Source: Mesorhizobium norvegicum
GTDB taxonomy: Bacteria > Pseudomonadota > Alphaproteobacteria > Rhizobiales > Rhizobiaceae
Assembly (NCBI RefSeq): GCF_004919685.1
Contig: NZ_SMYZ01000025.1
Coordinates: 140,229-204,228 of the forward strand
Length of the DNA stretch: 64,000 bases
Direction: 5' to 3'
Each line of letters starts with the position of its first letter. Within the stretch, counting starts at the first letter, position 1. The position numbers and the translations under genes were made by a program. The notes below the pieces were generated by a model. The model saw nothing but the letters and a program-made list of their open reading frames with translations. It made no database searches and had not been told where the DNA came from. Below, piece after piece: positions 1 through 8,236 of the stretch.

Positions 1-367
1 GCAACGTGCGGCGGCCAAGCGTCTGCGCGGCAGCGGCGACCAGCTCGCGGCTGGCGCCGACGCGGACGAAGAACTCGGCGATCAGATCGACGCGCATGCG
101 GTTTTTGGTGATCAGCGCAAAACCATCCTCGCGGCGCACCTCGATGCGCAGGACGTTCATGTTGACCGGGGTGATCTCGTGCAGCACCGGAATGACGAAG
201 GCGCCGCCATTCACCACCACCTTCTCGCCCATGAAGCCGGTGCGGACGAACGCCGTCTCCTTGGTCGAGCGGCGATAGAGCCAGCGCAAGATGTAGACGG
301 CGATCACCACGACGACCGCGGCAATGATCAGCCACAACAGGAAAGCGCCAAAGGTTTGCGCGTCCAT
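1..367 (-). CDS. Flotillin-like (SPFH domain) membrane protein, 5' part only
   Basis: The reverse strand reads an open frame from ATG at 367 through the window edge, giving about 122 N-terminal residues without a stop. Residues 8-28 form one hydrophobic segment rich in Leu, Ile and Val, followed by a basic RWLYRRS stretch. Then comes an SPFH-type beta-rich region (FVRTGFMGEKVVVNGGAF, VIPVLHEI, NRMRVDLIAEFFVRV). This order, with the residues about conversion of a conserved GGAF and VIPV, is typical of bacterial flotillins (YuaG/FloT-like), which organise membrane microdomains. A GGGGAGGA ribosome binding site lies six bases before the ATG. It follows the Liv/Tm-1 operon on the same strand with an 89-base gap, and nothing suggests a shared job. 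The rest of the gene, including the coiled-coil C-terminal part, is outside the window. Confidence 0.8.
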   Translation of the reverse strand, partial: MDAQTFGAFLLWLIIAAVVVVIAVYILRWLYRRSTKETAFVRTGFMGEKVVVNGGAFVIPVLHEITPVNMNVLRIEVRREDGFALITKNRMRVDLIAEFFVRVGASRELVAAAAQTLGRRTL

Positions 368-390
368 GATCTATCCTCCCCAAGACGATG

Positions 391-410
391 CGGTCGGCGC
401 GAGGCGACCG
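391..410 (-). terminator. Small hairpin after the Liv/Tm-1 operon
   Basis: A perfect six-base inverted repeat (CGGTCG, eight-base loop, CGACCG) lies between the stop of the fused ATPase gene at 457 and the flotillin start at 367. No T-run follows it on the minus strand, so it is only a weak terminator candidate. Confidence 0.3.
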
Positions 411-456
411 GCACTATTTCCAAACATCCACCCGCACGGTGGCGAAGTCCAATTCT

Positions 457-2673
457 TCATGCCCGCCTCTGCAGCTTCGGCGTGATCGCGTGGAACGCAT
501 CGATCACCGCATCGACGAAGGGCGTATCGTTGATGTTCCCCCGCACCCGCTCGACATGGCGCAGCGGTGTGCGGCGAACGGTCTTCTCGATGGCCTCGAA
601 CAACGCGTTGTCGGCTTCCGGGTCGTGAAAGGGCTGACCCGGTGCGTCGAGCATCGAGACGCCGCCTTCAGGCAGCAGGAAACGCACCGGGCCGTTCATG
701 GCGTTGAGCCGCGCGCCGATCCATTCGCCGAAGGCACGGTTCTCATCGCGTGTGGTGCGCATCAGCGTGACGTTCGGATTGTGGATGACGAATTTGCGGC
801 TGCGGAATTTCTCCGGCACGCTGTCGCGCGGGCCGAAATTGACCATGTCGAGCGCGCCGGTCGAGCCGACATAGGGCAATCCGGTGCGGATCGCCGCGCC
901 GAAGCGGTCCTCCGTCGCCGGGAAGACGCCGCCAACGATCATGTCGGCCACTTCCGTGGTGGTGAGGTCAAGGAACGCCGACAGCAGCCGGGAATCGCCG
1001 AGGTTTTCCATGGCGCGCCCGCCGATGCCGGTGGCGTGGAAGACGAGGCAGTCATAGTCCGCCTCAAGCCGTCTGGTCACCGCTTGAACCAGAGGCGTGG
1101 TGACGCCGAACATGGTGATGCCAACCGCCGGCCGAGCCAGTTTGCGTTTTGCTTCCCAGGCCTCGGCGCTGGGCAGTTGCGCGACCATGCCGGCCATGGC
1201 GTGCGCGGCATTGGACAGCACCTGTTCCGTGATCGAATTCAGCCCCTGCACATCGGCGACCGAATGGAACATCAATATGTCGGCGCCGCCGACATATTTG
1301 GCGACATCGCCCGCCGCCACCGTCGAAACCATCAGCTTGGGGATGCCAACCGGCAGAACCCGCATGCCGGCCGTCGCCAGCGTTGTGCCGCCGGAGCCGC
1401 CGGCCGAGATGACGCCGCCGATGCGCGGCTCGCGTTCGATCCAGCGCGCGAAGGCCTCAGCCATGGCGCTGACCGAACCGCCGCGATCATTGGTGAAGAC
1501 CGAGGACGAACCGCGCGCGTGCATGCCGGCCACCTGCATGGCGGGCACGTCGGCGCTTGTCGGTTTGCCCGATGTCGAGAGATCAACGGTGCGCACCGGA
1601 ATGCCCAGCGACTTCAGCCGATCAGCAACGAAGCGCAATTCCTTGCCCTTGGTGTCGAAGGTGCCGACGACCAGAACTGTCCTGCCGATGCGCTCTGCAA
1701 AGGGGATGGCGAAGACCTTTTTCAGATCGTCTTGGGGTGCTGCCTTGTCGACCGCCGCCTGCCGCAATTCGGTGACCGGCACGTTCCAGCGGTTGGGCAG
1801 TTCGGTGACCGGGCGATAGATGCCGTTCTGCGGCATTGGCTCCGCCGAGCCGGCGCCAGTGCGATCAACGCGATAGACTTCCGCCAGTTGTTCCTTGGCC
1901 TGCGCCGCGTCCGCCGCCGTGACCGGCGCTTCCTCGGCATGGCGGCCGACGCCAAGCAGCCGCTGCTGCAACTCGCGGTCGGCGGCGAGCGCCTTTGCGT
2001 CCATCAGCCGGTTGATACGGCCATTGACCATGATGGCGACCTGGTTCGACACCGCGGTCGCCACGCCGATGTTCTGCTCGATGACAAGCACCGCCATCTC
2101 GCCTTCGGCGGCGAGGTTGATCAGCATCTGCTCGACCTGGTCGACGATGATCGGCGCCAGGCCTTCGGTCGGTTCGTCCATGACCAGCAGCTTCGGGTCG
2201 CTGAGCAGTGCGCGCGAGATCGCCAGCATCTGCTGTTCGCCACCCGACAACTGCGAGCCGCCATTGCCGCGGCGCTCGGCCAGGCGCGGAAAGGTTTGAT
2301 AGACGCGCTCGACGGTCCAGTTGGCATCGCGCCTGTTGCCGGCGGCAAGCCGCAGATGCTCGTCGACCGTCAGGCTTGGCCAGACGCGACGGCCCTGCGG
2401 CACATAGCCAACGCCGAGGCGATGGATCTCGTGCGGTTCGTGCGCCGATATCTCGCGGCCATCGACGCGAATGGAACCGGAGCGCGCCCGCTTCAGCCCA
2501 ACGATGGTGTTGCACAGCGTCGACTTGCCCATGCCGTTGCGGCCAACCACTGACAGCACGCCGCTTTCCAGCGCCAGCGAAACACCCTGCAGCGCATGGC
2601 TCTCGCCGTAGAAGACCTGCAAGTCGTCTATCCGCAGGATTGCCTTGGCTATCTTGCTGGGGCGCTCAGCCAT
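457..2673 (-). CDS. Fused LivF-type ABC ATPase and Tm-1-like (UPF0261) domain protein
   Basis: The product is 738 residues. Residues 12-240 are a LivF-type ABC ATPase: Walker A GRNGMGKST at 44-52, signature LSGGEQQ at 142-148, Walker B LLVMDEPTEG at 162-171 and the H-loop position occupied as VIEQN near 198-201, as in LivF. A linker of about 90 residues follows. Residues from about 330 to the end match the Tm-1-like/UPF0261 family (VLVVGTFDTKGKE opening, GGSGGTT and several Gly-rich loops). Tm-1 in tomato blocks tobamovirus replication, but bacterial members have unknown catabolic roles and bind ATP. The start at 2673 overlaps the livG stop by eight bases and was chosen over an upstream in-frame ATG at 2754, which would lie inside livG. 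It is the last gene of the Liv operon. A normal LivF is about 235-240 residues, so the second half is an added enzyme-like domain. Confidence 0.88.
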   Translation of the reverse strand: MAERPSKIAKAILRIDDLQVFYGESHALQGVSLALESGVLSVVGRNGMGKSTLCNTIVGLKRARSGSIRVDGREISAHEPHEIHRLGVGYVPQGRRVWPSLTVDEHLRLAAGNRRDANWTVERVYQTFPRLAERRGNGGSQLSGGEQQMLAISRALLSDPKLLVMDEPTEGLAPIIVDQVEQMLINLAAEGEMAVLVIEQNIGVATAVSNQVAIMVNGRINRLMDAKALAADRELQQRLLGVGRHAEEAPVTAADAAQAKEQLAEVYRVDRTGAGSAEPMPQNGIYRPVTELPNRWNVPVTELRQAAVDKAAPQDDLKKVFAIPFAERIGRTVLVVGTFDTKGKELRFVADRLKSLGIPVRTVDLSTSGKPTSADVPAMQVAGMHARGSSSVFTNDRGGSVSAMAEAFARWIEREPRIGGVISAGGSGGTTLATAGMRVLPVGIPKLMVSTVAAGDVAKYVGGADILMFHSVADVQGLNSITEQVLSNAAHAMAGMVAQLPSAEAWEAKRKLARPAVGITMFGVTTPLVQAVTRRLEADYDCLVFHATGIGGRAMENLGDSRLLSAFLDLTTTEVADMIVGGVFPATEDRFGAAIRTGLPYVGSTGALDMVNFGPRDSVPEKFRSRKFVIHNPNVTLMRTTRDENRAFGEWIGARLNAMNGPVRFLLPEGGVSMLDAPGQPFHDPEADNALFEAIEKTVRRTPLRHVERVRGNINDTPFVDAVIDAFHAITPKLQRRA

Positions 2674-3451
2674 GCTTGCCCCCGAGATAGATTTCCTGGA
2701 CCTCTGGATCGGCCTCGATCTCTTGCGGCGTGCCTTCCTTGAACAGGCGGCCATTGTGCATCATCGAGACATATTCCGACACGCGGAGCGCGACATCGAG
2801 ATCGTGCTCGATGATGATGTAGCCGATGTGCTTCGGCAATGCGTTGAGGATGGCGACAAGGTCGCGGCGCTCAGTCGGTGAAAGCCCGGCCGCCGGCTCG
2901 TCGAACAGGATGAAGCGCGGCGCTCCAGCCAATGCGAGTGCGATTTCCAGTTGGCGCTGCTGACCGTGGCTCAGCGTCGCCACCAGCGTGTCGCGATAGG
3001 CTTCGAGATGCACGGCGTTGAGGATCGATTCCGCCTGCACCATGTTGACGTCGGTGATGGCCGGACGCAGCAGCGAAAACCGCCGGCGCGAGACGCCGCG
3101 GCAAGCGAGAAAGATGGAATCGAGGACCGACAGGCCCTTGAACAGCTGCGAAATCTGATAGGTGCGCCGCAGCCCGCGCCGGATGCGTTCATGCGGCGGC
3201 AGGTCGGTGATGTCCTCGCCGAAGAAGCGGATGCGGCCCGATGTCGGCAGGAAATCGCCGGTCACGGCGTTGAACAGCGTCGTCTTGCCGGCGCCATTGG
3301 AGCCGAGGACCGCGCGCCGTTCGCCGGCCGCGATCCTCATATTGATGCCCGAGAGCGCCACCAGTGCCCCGAAATGCCGTGCCACGCCATCGAGTTCCAG
3401 CGCATAGGCGCCGGAGCTCTGGAGACGGTTTGCTGCGAAGCTTTCGGTCAC
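2666..3451 (-). CDS. livG: Branched-chain amino acid type ABC transporter ATP-binding protein (LivG-like)
   Basis: This 261-residue cytoplasmic ATPase has Walker A GSNGAGKTT, Walker B FILFDEPAAG and a switch H-loop (IIEHDLDVAL). The signature motif is LSHGQQRQ rather than the usual LSGG, which is a common variant in LivG proteins. The length and the C-terminal end resemble LivG. It pairs with the fused LivF-type ATPase that follows, with an eight-base overlap. The gene starts 25 bases after the substrate-binding protein gene. The transported substrate is unknown; the neighbouring hydrolases suggest something other than a plain amino acid. Confidence 0.93.
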   Translation of the reverse strand: MTESFAANRLQSSGAYALELDGVARHFGALVALSGINMRIAAGERRAVLGSNGAGKTTLFNAVTGDFLPTSGRIRFFGEDITDLPPHERIRRGLRRTYQISQLFKGLSVLDSIFLACRGVSRRRFSLLRPAITDVNMVQAESILNAVHLEAYRDTLVATLSHGQQRQLEIALALAGAPRFILFDEPAAGLSPTERRDLVAILNALPKHIGYIIIEHDLDVALRVSEYVSMMHNGRLFKEGTPQEIEADPEVQEIYLGGKHG

Positions 3452-3476
3452 TGGCGACTACACTCGAAGTCCGATG

Positions 3477-4724
3477 TTACGGGCAGCTCGGATTGTCGCG
3501 GTTGACCGCGCCGAGCTTCATGAACTCGTCTTCGGGAATGCCGAGCGTCTGGTTGACCTGGGGCACCACCTTGACCAGCTTGTTCATGAGATTGCCGTCG
3601 GCGCCTTCGGTGACCTCGGTCAGGAAGATGTCGGCAATCGCATTGCGGTTCTTGTCGAGCGACACCTTGCCGGTCGGCGTGTCGAAGGACAGCTTCGACA
3701 GCGCATCGCGCAGCTTCTTGCCGCCGTCGGAGACATCGCCACCGACCTGGTCGAGGCCGAGCAGCGTCGCCTTCATGTCGACATAGTAGCCGTGCGCGAA
3801 GAGCGAGGGCGAGGGAAAAGCGCCCGGCTGCTTCTTGTAGGCCTCGACAAACGTCTTCCAGGCCGGCGCGTCATTGGTGTCCGCGGTCGGCCCGGCCGAC
3901 GGCGTGCCTTTCAGCACATCGCGCAGCTTGCCCTTCGAGGTCAGCACCGTCTGGTCGACGGTGATCGAGCCGCCGATCAGCGGCGCGGAACCGCCACCCT
4001 GCTGGTACTGGGTCAGGAAGTTGACGGCGTCGGCGCCGCCGAGCGCGACGTAAATCGCGTCGACATCCTCGGGAATGGCCGCGATGACCGAAGAAAAGTC
4101 CTTGTTGCCGATCGGCACCCAGGACTTCGACGGCACATGGCCGCCGGCCTTGCAGAACTCGGCCATGAAGCCGAACACCTGCGTGTAGGGGAAGGAATAA
4201 TCCTCGGCGACGGTGGCGACCTTTTTGTAGCCCTTGTCGTTGAAGGCATAGGTGCCGAGGCCGGCCATCCACTGGGCGCCATCGGTCGAGAAGCGGAAGA
4301 AGTTCTCAGCCGGATCGCGCAGCGTGGTGTCCTGCGCCGCCGAGGTGCCGTTGATGAAGGTCACGTTCGGTTGCGTCTTGGCGTAGTCCTTGACGGCGAT
4401 GCCCTCATCGCCCGAAAGCGGGCCGACCAGCACCTTGACGCCGTCCTGCTCGACCAGCTTGCGCGCCGCGCGCACGGCGCTGTCGGGCGAGGCATCGGAC
4501 GAGCCCTTGACGATCTCGACCTTCTTGCCGGCGACCGTGCCGTTCATCTCGGCAACCGCCGTCATCGCACCGCGTTCGCCGTCCTCGCCGAGCACCGTGA
4601 ACGGTCCCTCGAAGGTGGCAAGCAGGCCGATCTTGATTGTGTCGTCGGCAGCCAGCGCCAGCGACGGTGCGGTCAGCCCGGTGAACACCGCCAGGGCCAG
4701 CACTGTACGTCTATGCATCCTCAT
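3477..4724 (-). CDS. Periplasmic substrate-binding protein of the Liv-type transporter
   Basis: The product is 415 residues with a typical Sec signal peptide (MRMHRRTVLALAVFTG, Ala-rich end near residue 26 with ALA-A) and then the type I periplasmic-binding fold opening DDTIKIGLLATFEGPF. The family (LivJ/LivK, Peripla_BP_6) binds amino acids, amides and many aromatic or acid compounds. The ATG at 4724 has a GGGAGGA site seven bases upstream. The gene sits inside the operon between the permease genes and livG, with a 51-base gap before it. Substrate not predictable from sequence. Confidence 0.92.
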   Translation of the reverse strand: MRMHRRTVLALAVFTGLTAPSLALAADDTIKIGLLATFEGPFTVLGEDGERGAMTAVAEMNGTVAGKKVEIVKGSSDASPDSAVRAARKLVEQDGVKVLVGPLSGDEGIAVKDYAKTQPNVTFINGTSAAQDTTLRDPAENFFRFSTDGAQWMAGLGTYAFNDKGYKKVATVAEDYSFPYTQVFGFMAEFCKAGGHVPSKSWVPIGNKDFSSVIAAIPEDVDAIYVALGGADAVNFLTQYQQGGGSAPLIGGSITVDQTVLTSKGKLRDVLKGTPSAGPTADTNDAPAWKTFVEAYKKQPGAFPSPSLFAHGYYVDMKATLLGLDQVGGDVSDGGKKLRDALSKLSFDTPTGKVSLDKNRNAIADIFLTEVTEGADGNLMNKLVKVVPQVNQTLGIPEDEFMKLGAVNRDNPSCP

Positions 4725-4775
4725 GATTTTCCTCCCGTTGATTTCATTTTGCAGTGGTTCATTCCATCCCGGTTG

Positions 4776-5801
4776 CTATTGGCCGGGACGCAAGGACTCC
4801 TGGGCAAGATGTGGCTTGATCCTCCCCCACAACCCAAGAATTCCATCCGGTGAGACGAAGACGATCACCAGGAACACCATGCCGATCAGCGTGTTGAAAC
4901 GCTCGGCGCCGACGATGTCGATGGCGAAGGTCTGCATCAGGACGACGACGACCGCGCCGAGAAACGGCCCGATCGGATGGCGAAGCCCGCCGATGACGGC
5001 AATGATCAGCACGTCGATGGCGGCATCGACGCCGATGGTGCCGGGCGAGACGCGGCCGTTGAACCAGACCAGCAGCACACCGGCCAGCCCGGCGATGATT
5101 CCGGCCAGAGCCCAGGCGAAAACCTTGTGCGCGGTGACATGATAGCCGAGCGCGCGCATGCGGCGCGGGTTGTCACGGATCGCCTGCAAGGTCATGCCGA
5201 AGGTCGAGCGCGAGCCATAGAGAACGGCCGCGTAGGACAACACCGCCAGACCGAGGCAAAGGTAGTAGAAAGGCCGGGCGTCACGCCAGCCGATGCCCCA
5301 GAATGCCGGAGCGCGAATGCCCGCATAGCCGGAATGGCCATTGAAGATGGCGTAGTTCTGCTGGGCGAAATAGTAGGTCGCGGTGGCAATCGCCAGCGTG
5401 ATCATGATTGTGTAGATGCCCTCGGTGCGCACCGAGATCCAGCCGATCAGCGCCGACGCCAGTGCCGCCGAAAGAAGCGCGAAGGGCACCGCGAGCCACC
5501 ACGGCCAGCCGAAGCCAAGGACGTTGGAATTGTTGCTGCCGAGGATGGCGATGGCGTAGGCGGCAATGCCGGCGACCGTGATCTGTGCCAGGCTGACCAT
5601 GCCGCCATAGCCGGCGAGCAGCATCAGCGACAGACCCAGCATGCCGAAGATCAAGGAATAGCCGCCAATCTGCGTCAGGAAGAAATCCGAGGCCACCAAC
5701 GGATAGAGGACCAACGCGACGGCCAGGATGATGTGACCAGCCCCAAGTCTCTCCAGCCAGTTCTGCTGCGGCGTCACGTTGGTGGCAATAGCAAGGCTCA
5801 T
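4776..5801 (-). CDS. livM: Branched-chain amino acid type ABC transporter permease (LivM-like)
   Basis: This 341-residue inner-membrane protein has about ten hydrophobic segments. It carries the LivM pattern of GYGGMVSLAQITVAGIAAY near residues 65-85 and AIRDNPRRMRALGY near 220, the latter being the cytoplasmic loop that contacts the ATPase. The start at ATG 5801 gives a four-base ATGA overlap with the end of livH. An open frame continues far upstream (to about 6743) but lies antisense-like within livH and is not coding. It forms a heterodimer with LivH. Confidence 0.93.
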   Translation of the reverse strand: MSLAIATNVTPQQNWLERLGAGHIILAVALVLYPLVASDFFLTQIGGYSLIFGMLGLSLMLLAGYGGMVSLAQITVAGIAAYAIAILGSNNSNVLGFGWPWWLAVPFALLSAALASALIGWISVRTEGIYTIMITLAIATATYYFAQQNYAIFNGHSGYAGIRAPAFWGIGWRDARPFYYLCLGLAVLSYAAVLYGSRSTFGMTLQAIRDNPRRMRALGYHVTAHKVFAWALAGIIAGLAGVLLVWFNGRVSPGTIGVDAAIDVLIIAVIGGLRHPIGPFLGAVVVVLMQTFAIDIVGAERFNTLIGMVFLVIVFVSPDGILGLWGRIKPHLAQESLRPGQ

Positions 5802-6847
5802 CGGGCCTTCCCCATGATGCCTTGTGGCCGCACCGCCAGCGTCACCACCATGATGACGAAGGTCAGAACGATGCCGTAGGTCGGGAAGTAGACGAGACCG
5901 ATCTGCTCGGCGAGGCCAATCAGCAGCGCGCCGATGGCGGCACCCGTGATCGAACCCATGCCGCCGACGATGACCACGACCAGCGAGGCCAGGAGATAAC
6001 GGACATCCTCGCCGGGCGCGACCGAAAGTGCTGAACCGCCGACGACACCGGCAAAGCCGGCAAGGCCGGCGCCGACCGCAAAGACGATGGCGAACACCGC
6101 ATGCACGTTGACGCCGGAAGCCTGCAGCATGGCGCGGTCGTCGACGCCGGCGCGGATCATCATGCCGACGCGTGTCTTGTGCAGCATCAGCCACAGGCCG
6201 ACGCCGATGACGATCGCCGCCGCCAACACGACGACGCGGTAGAGCGGATAGGTGAGGAAGACCGATACGCCGTTTGAGCGCACTGCGGTGATGATTGGTA
6301 AGGTCAAGGCGCCGTCGAGCCATTCCGGCGTGGCGATCTGATAGGTGCCGCCGGCCCACACAGCCAGCATCAGGTCGGCGGCGACGATCGAGATGCCGAT
6401 CGAGACCAGGGTCTGGCGCAGGTCGTCGCCTTCGAGGCGGCGGAACACGAAAACCTGCATGACGACGCCCACGATCGCCAGCACGGCGAAGCCGGCGGCG
6501 ACGCCGAGCAGCCAGTAGCCGGTGCGGTTGGTGACCTCGTAGCCGATATAGGCGCCGAGCAGATAGAGCGAGCCATGCGCCAGATTGACGTTGCGCATCA
6601 GGCCGAAGATCAGCGTGAAGCCGCTGGCGACCAGGAAATACAGGCCGGCCAGCGTGATGCCGTTGAGGATTGCGCTGACGAAGGCCTTCTTCGAGATCAG
6701 GATCGCGTTCAGCCAATCCGGCCAGACGGCGAAGACCAGCCACGCCATGACAGCGGCGGCAAGCAGGCCGACGAGGCCCCAGGCCTGCCCGCGTGTCGTG
6801 CCGCCACCCGAGAGCGATGACGAGGATGGCTGGTCGAGCAGGCTCAT
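5798..6847 (-). CDS. livH: Branched-chain amino acid type ABC transporter permease (LivH-like)
   Basis: The product is 349 residues with many membrane segments. The family pattern is seen in NGITLAGLYFLVASGFTLIFGLMRNVNLAHGSLYLLG cut here into its recognisable parts: the N-terminal ITLAGLYFL segment and the NLAHGSLYLLGAY loop. The C-terminal QPTLA-like end appears as VTLAVRPQGIMGK. The ATG at 6847 overlaps the amidohydrolase stop by four bases (ATGA), and the gene itself overlaps livM by four bases. So amidohydrolase, livH and livM are translationally coupled, which ties the enzyme to the transported compound. Confidence 0.92.
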   Translation of the reverse strand: MSLLDQPSSSSLSGGGTTRGQAWGLVGLLAAAVMAWLVFAVWPDWLNAILISKKAFVSAILNGITLAGLYFLVASGFTLIFGLMRNVNLAHGSLYLLGAYIGYEVTNRTGYWLLGVAAGFAVLAIVGVVMQVFVFRRLEGDDLRQTLVSIGISIVAADLMLAVWAGGTYQIATPEWLDGALTLPIITAVRSNGVSVFLTYPLYRVVVLAAAIVIGVGLWLMLHKTRVGMMIRAGVDDRAMLQASGVNVHAVFAIVFAVGAGLAGFAGVVGGSALSVAPGEDVRYLLASLVVVIVGGMGSITGAAIGALLIGLAEQIGLVYFPTYGIVLTFVIMVVTLAVRPQGIMGKAR

Positions 6848-8184
6848 GCAGTCAGCCGCCGGCGCTGCTCGTTCATGCGCGGCGCCTTGTGGAACTTGCC
6901 GTCCTTCATGATGGCGAGGATGCGGTTCTTGTCCTGCAGGATGCGCACGTCGGAGATCGGATCGCCGTCGATCAGCAGGAGGTCGGCGAGGTAACCTTCC
7001 TTGATCATGCCAAGTTCGTCGCCCATGTTCATGATCTGGCCGCCATATTTGGTGCCGGCCTGGATGGCCTCCATCGGCGAGAAGCCGAGCATCTCGACGA
7101 AGGTCTGGATGTCCTTTGCGTTGGTGCCTTGCGGCGTCCACGCAAAGCCGTAGTCGCCGCCGATGCAGACGCGGATGCCGCGCCTATGCATCTTCTTCAT
7201 CGTCTCGATGCACATTTCCAGCTCGCGCTCATATTCGAGCGAAAGCGGCGAGCCGGGCTTGATGCCCCACTGCTCGGCATGGCGCGCGGTGTTGATCAGC
7301 CAGGCGATGCCGGGCGCGACGAAATGCTTGTCCTTGACCGCCTCGAGCATGTCGAGTGCTTCTTCGTCGGCGAAGGACGCGTGGTAGATGTTCTGGATGC
7401 CGTGGCGAACGCATTGCTTGACCGAGCCGGACGAGCGCGCATGCGCCGACAGCACCTTGTTGCGGCAGCGCGCCTCGGAGGCCGCCATGGCGACCTCCTC
7501 TTCCGACATCGGCGTTTCCTCGGCGCCCATGCCGGTGATGCTCTCGCCGGACAAATTGAGCTTGATGGAATCGACGCCGTACTTGATCAGCTGGCGCACG
7601 GTGCGGCGGATTTCCTCGGGGCCGGAGACGACGATGCCGAGATTGAGGCCTTCATGGGGGATATGGGAGGGCGAGGAATCGCCAAGCCCGCCGACCGTGG
7701 TGATTTCCGGCCCCGCCGCAAGATAGCGCGGCCCTGGGAAGCGGCCCTGGTTGATGAATTTTTTCGCGACGACGTCGAGACGCGGCTTGGCGGCGGCAGC
7801 ACCGCGGCCGGCGGTGAAGCCGGCGTCGAGCACCAGCTTGGCCATCTCCATGGTGACCAGCATATGTTCTTCGACTTCCATCATCTGGATGGGGTCGATG
7901 CCGGGTGCGTTGTTCCAGGACAGATGCAGATGCGCGTCGATCATGCCCGGCATCAGCGTCGCGCCCATGCCGTCGATGGTCGTGACACCCCCTGGTGCGC
8001 CACCGCTATAGGAGGAGGACGAAGACGAGCCGAAGCGTGACGAGCCCTTGGTGATCTGCTTGATGCGGTTGCCCTGCACCAGCACCTCACCGGTGTATGG
8101 ATATTCACCTGACGCGTCGAGCACGCGCACATTGGTGAACAGCGTGCTGCTCGAACCGTTGCCGTTCCAGCTGTCGTCTGCCAT
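6844..8184 (-). CDS. Metal-dependent amidohydrolase family protein (module copy 1)
   Basis: The product is 446 residues. It shows the amidohydrolase layout: N-terminal beta domain (TLFTNVRVLDASGEY), metal-binding HxH motif in GMIDAHLHLSW near residues 95-105, a conserved KLNLSGE segment that may carry the bridging lysine, later His-containing segments (LSAHARSSGSV, IYHASFADEE), and the acidic metal/catalytic segment IGGDYGFAWTPQGTN. The family (imidazolonepropionase-like) hydrolyses C-N bonds in cyclic or acyl amides. A poly-serine stretch (FGSSSSSSYSGG) sits around residues 50-62, unusual for the N-terminal domain. The ATG at 8184 has GGGAGG seven bases upstream. It is clearly a paralog of the protein at 52253-53527. 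Its four-base overlap with livH suggests it acts on the imported substrate. Confidence 0.88.
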   Translation of the reverse strand: MADDSWNGNGSSSTLFTNVRVLDASGEYPYTGEVLVQGNRIKQITKGSSRFGSSSSSSYSGGAPGGVTTIDGMGATLMPGMIDAHLHLSWNNAPGIDPIQMMEVEEHMLVTMEMAKLVLDAGFTAGRGAAAAKPRLDVVAKKFINQGRFPGPRYLAAGPEITTVGGLGDSSPSHIPHEGLNLGIVVSGPEEIRRTVRQLIKYGVDSIKLNLSGESITGMGAEETPMSEEEVAMAASEARCRNKVLSAHARSSGSVKQCVRHGIQNIYHASFADEEALDMLEAVKDKHFVAPGIAWLINTARHAEQWGIKPGSPLSLEYERELEMCIETMKKMHRRGIRVCIGGDYGFAWTPQGTNAKDIQTFVEMLGFSPMEAIQAGTKYGGQIMNMGDELGMIKEGYLADLLLIDGDPISDVRILQDKNRILAIMKDGKFHKAPRMNEQRRRLTA

Positions 8185-8236
8185 CACAAGCCTCCCAACC
8201 TGCCGAGCGCGTAGTTCTACGCCCGATCTGAAATCC

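Noticed and set aside
388..2553. A 721-codon open frame on the plus strand, antisense to the fused ATPase/Tm-1 gene
   Set aside because: Its protein is rich in Arg, His, Asp and Gln with no domain motifs. It is the antisense shadow of a high-GC gene whose real frame has clear ABC and Tm-1 motifs.
457..2673. Reading the Tm-1 domain as a phage- or virus-defence gene
   Set aside because: The antiviral role is known only for the tomato protein. Fusion to a transporter ATPase inside a catabolic operon points to metabolism, and no defence genes are nearby.
4776..6743. Very long N-terminal extension of the LivM-like permease
   Set aside because: The extra 314 residues are Arg-rich nonsense within the LivH gene; the ATG at 5801 with ATGA overlap gives a normal-sized permease.
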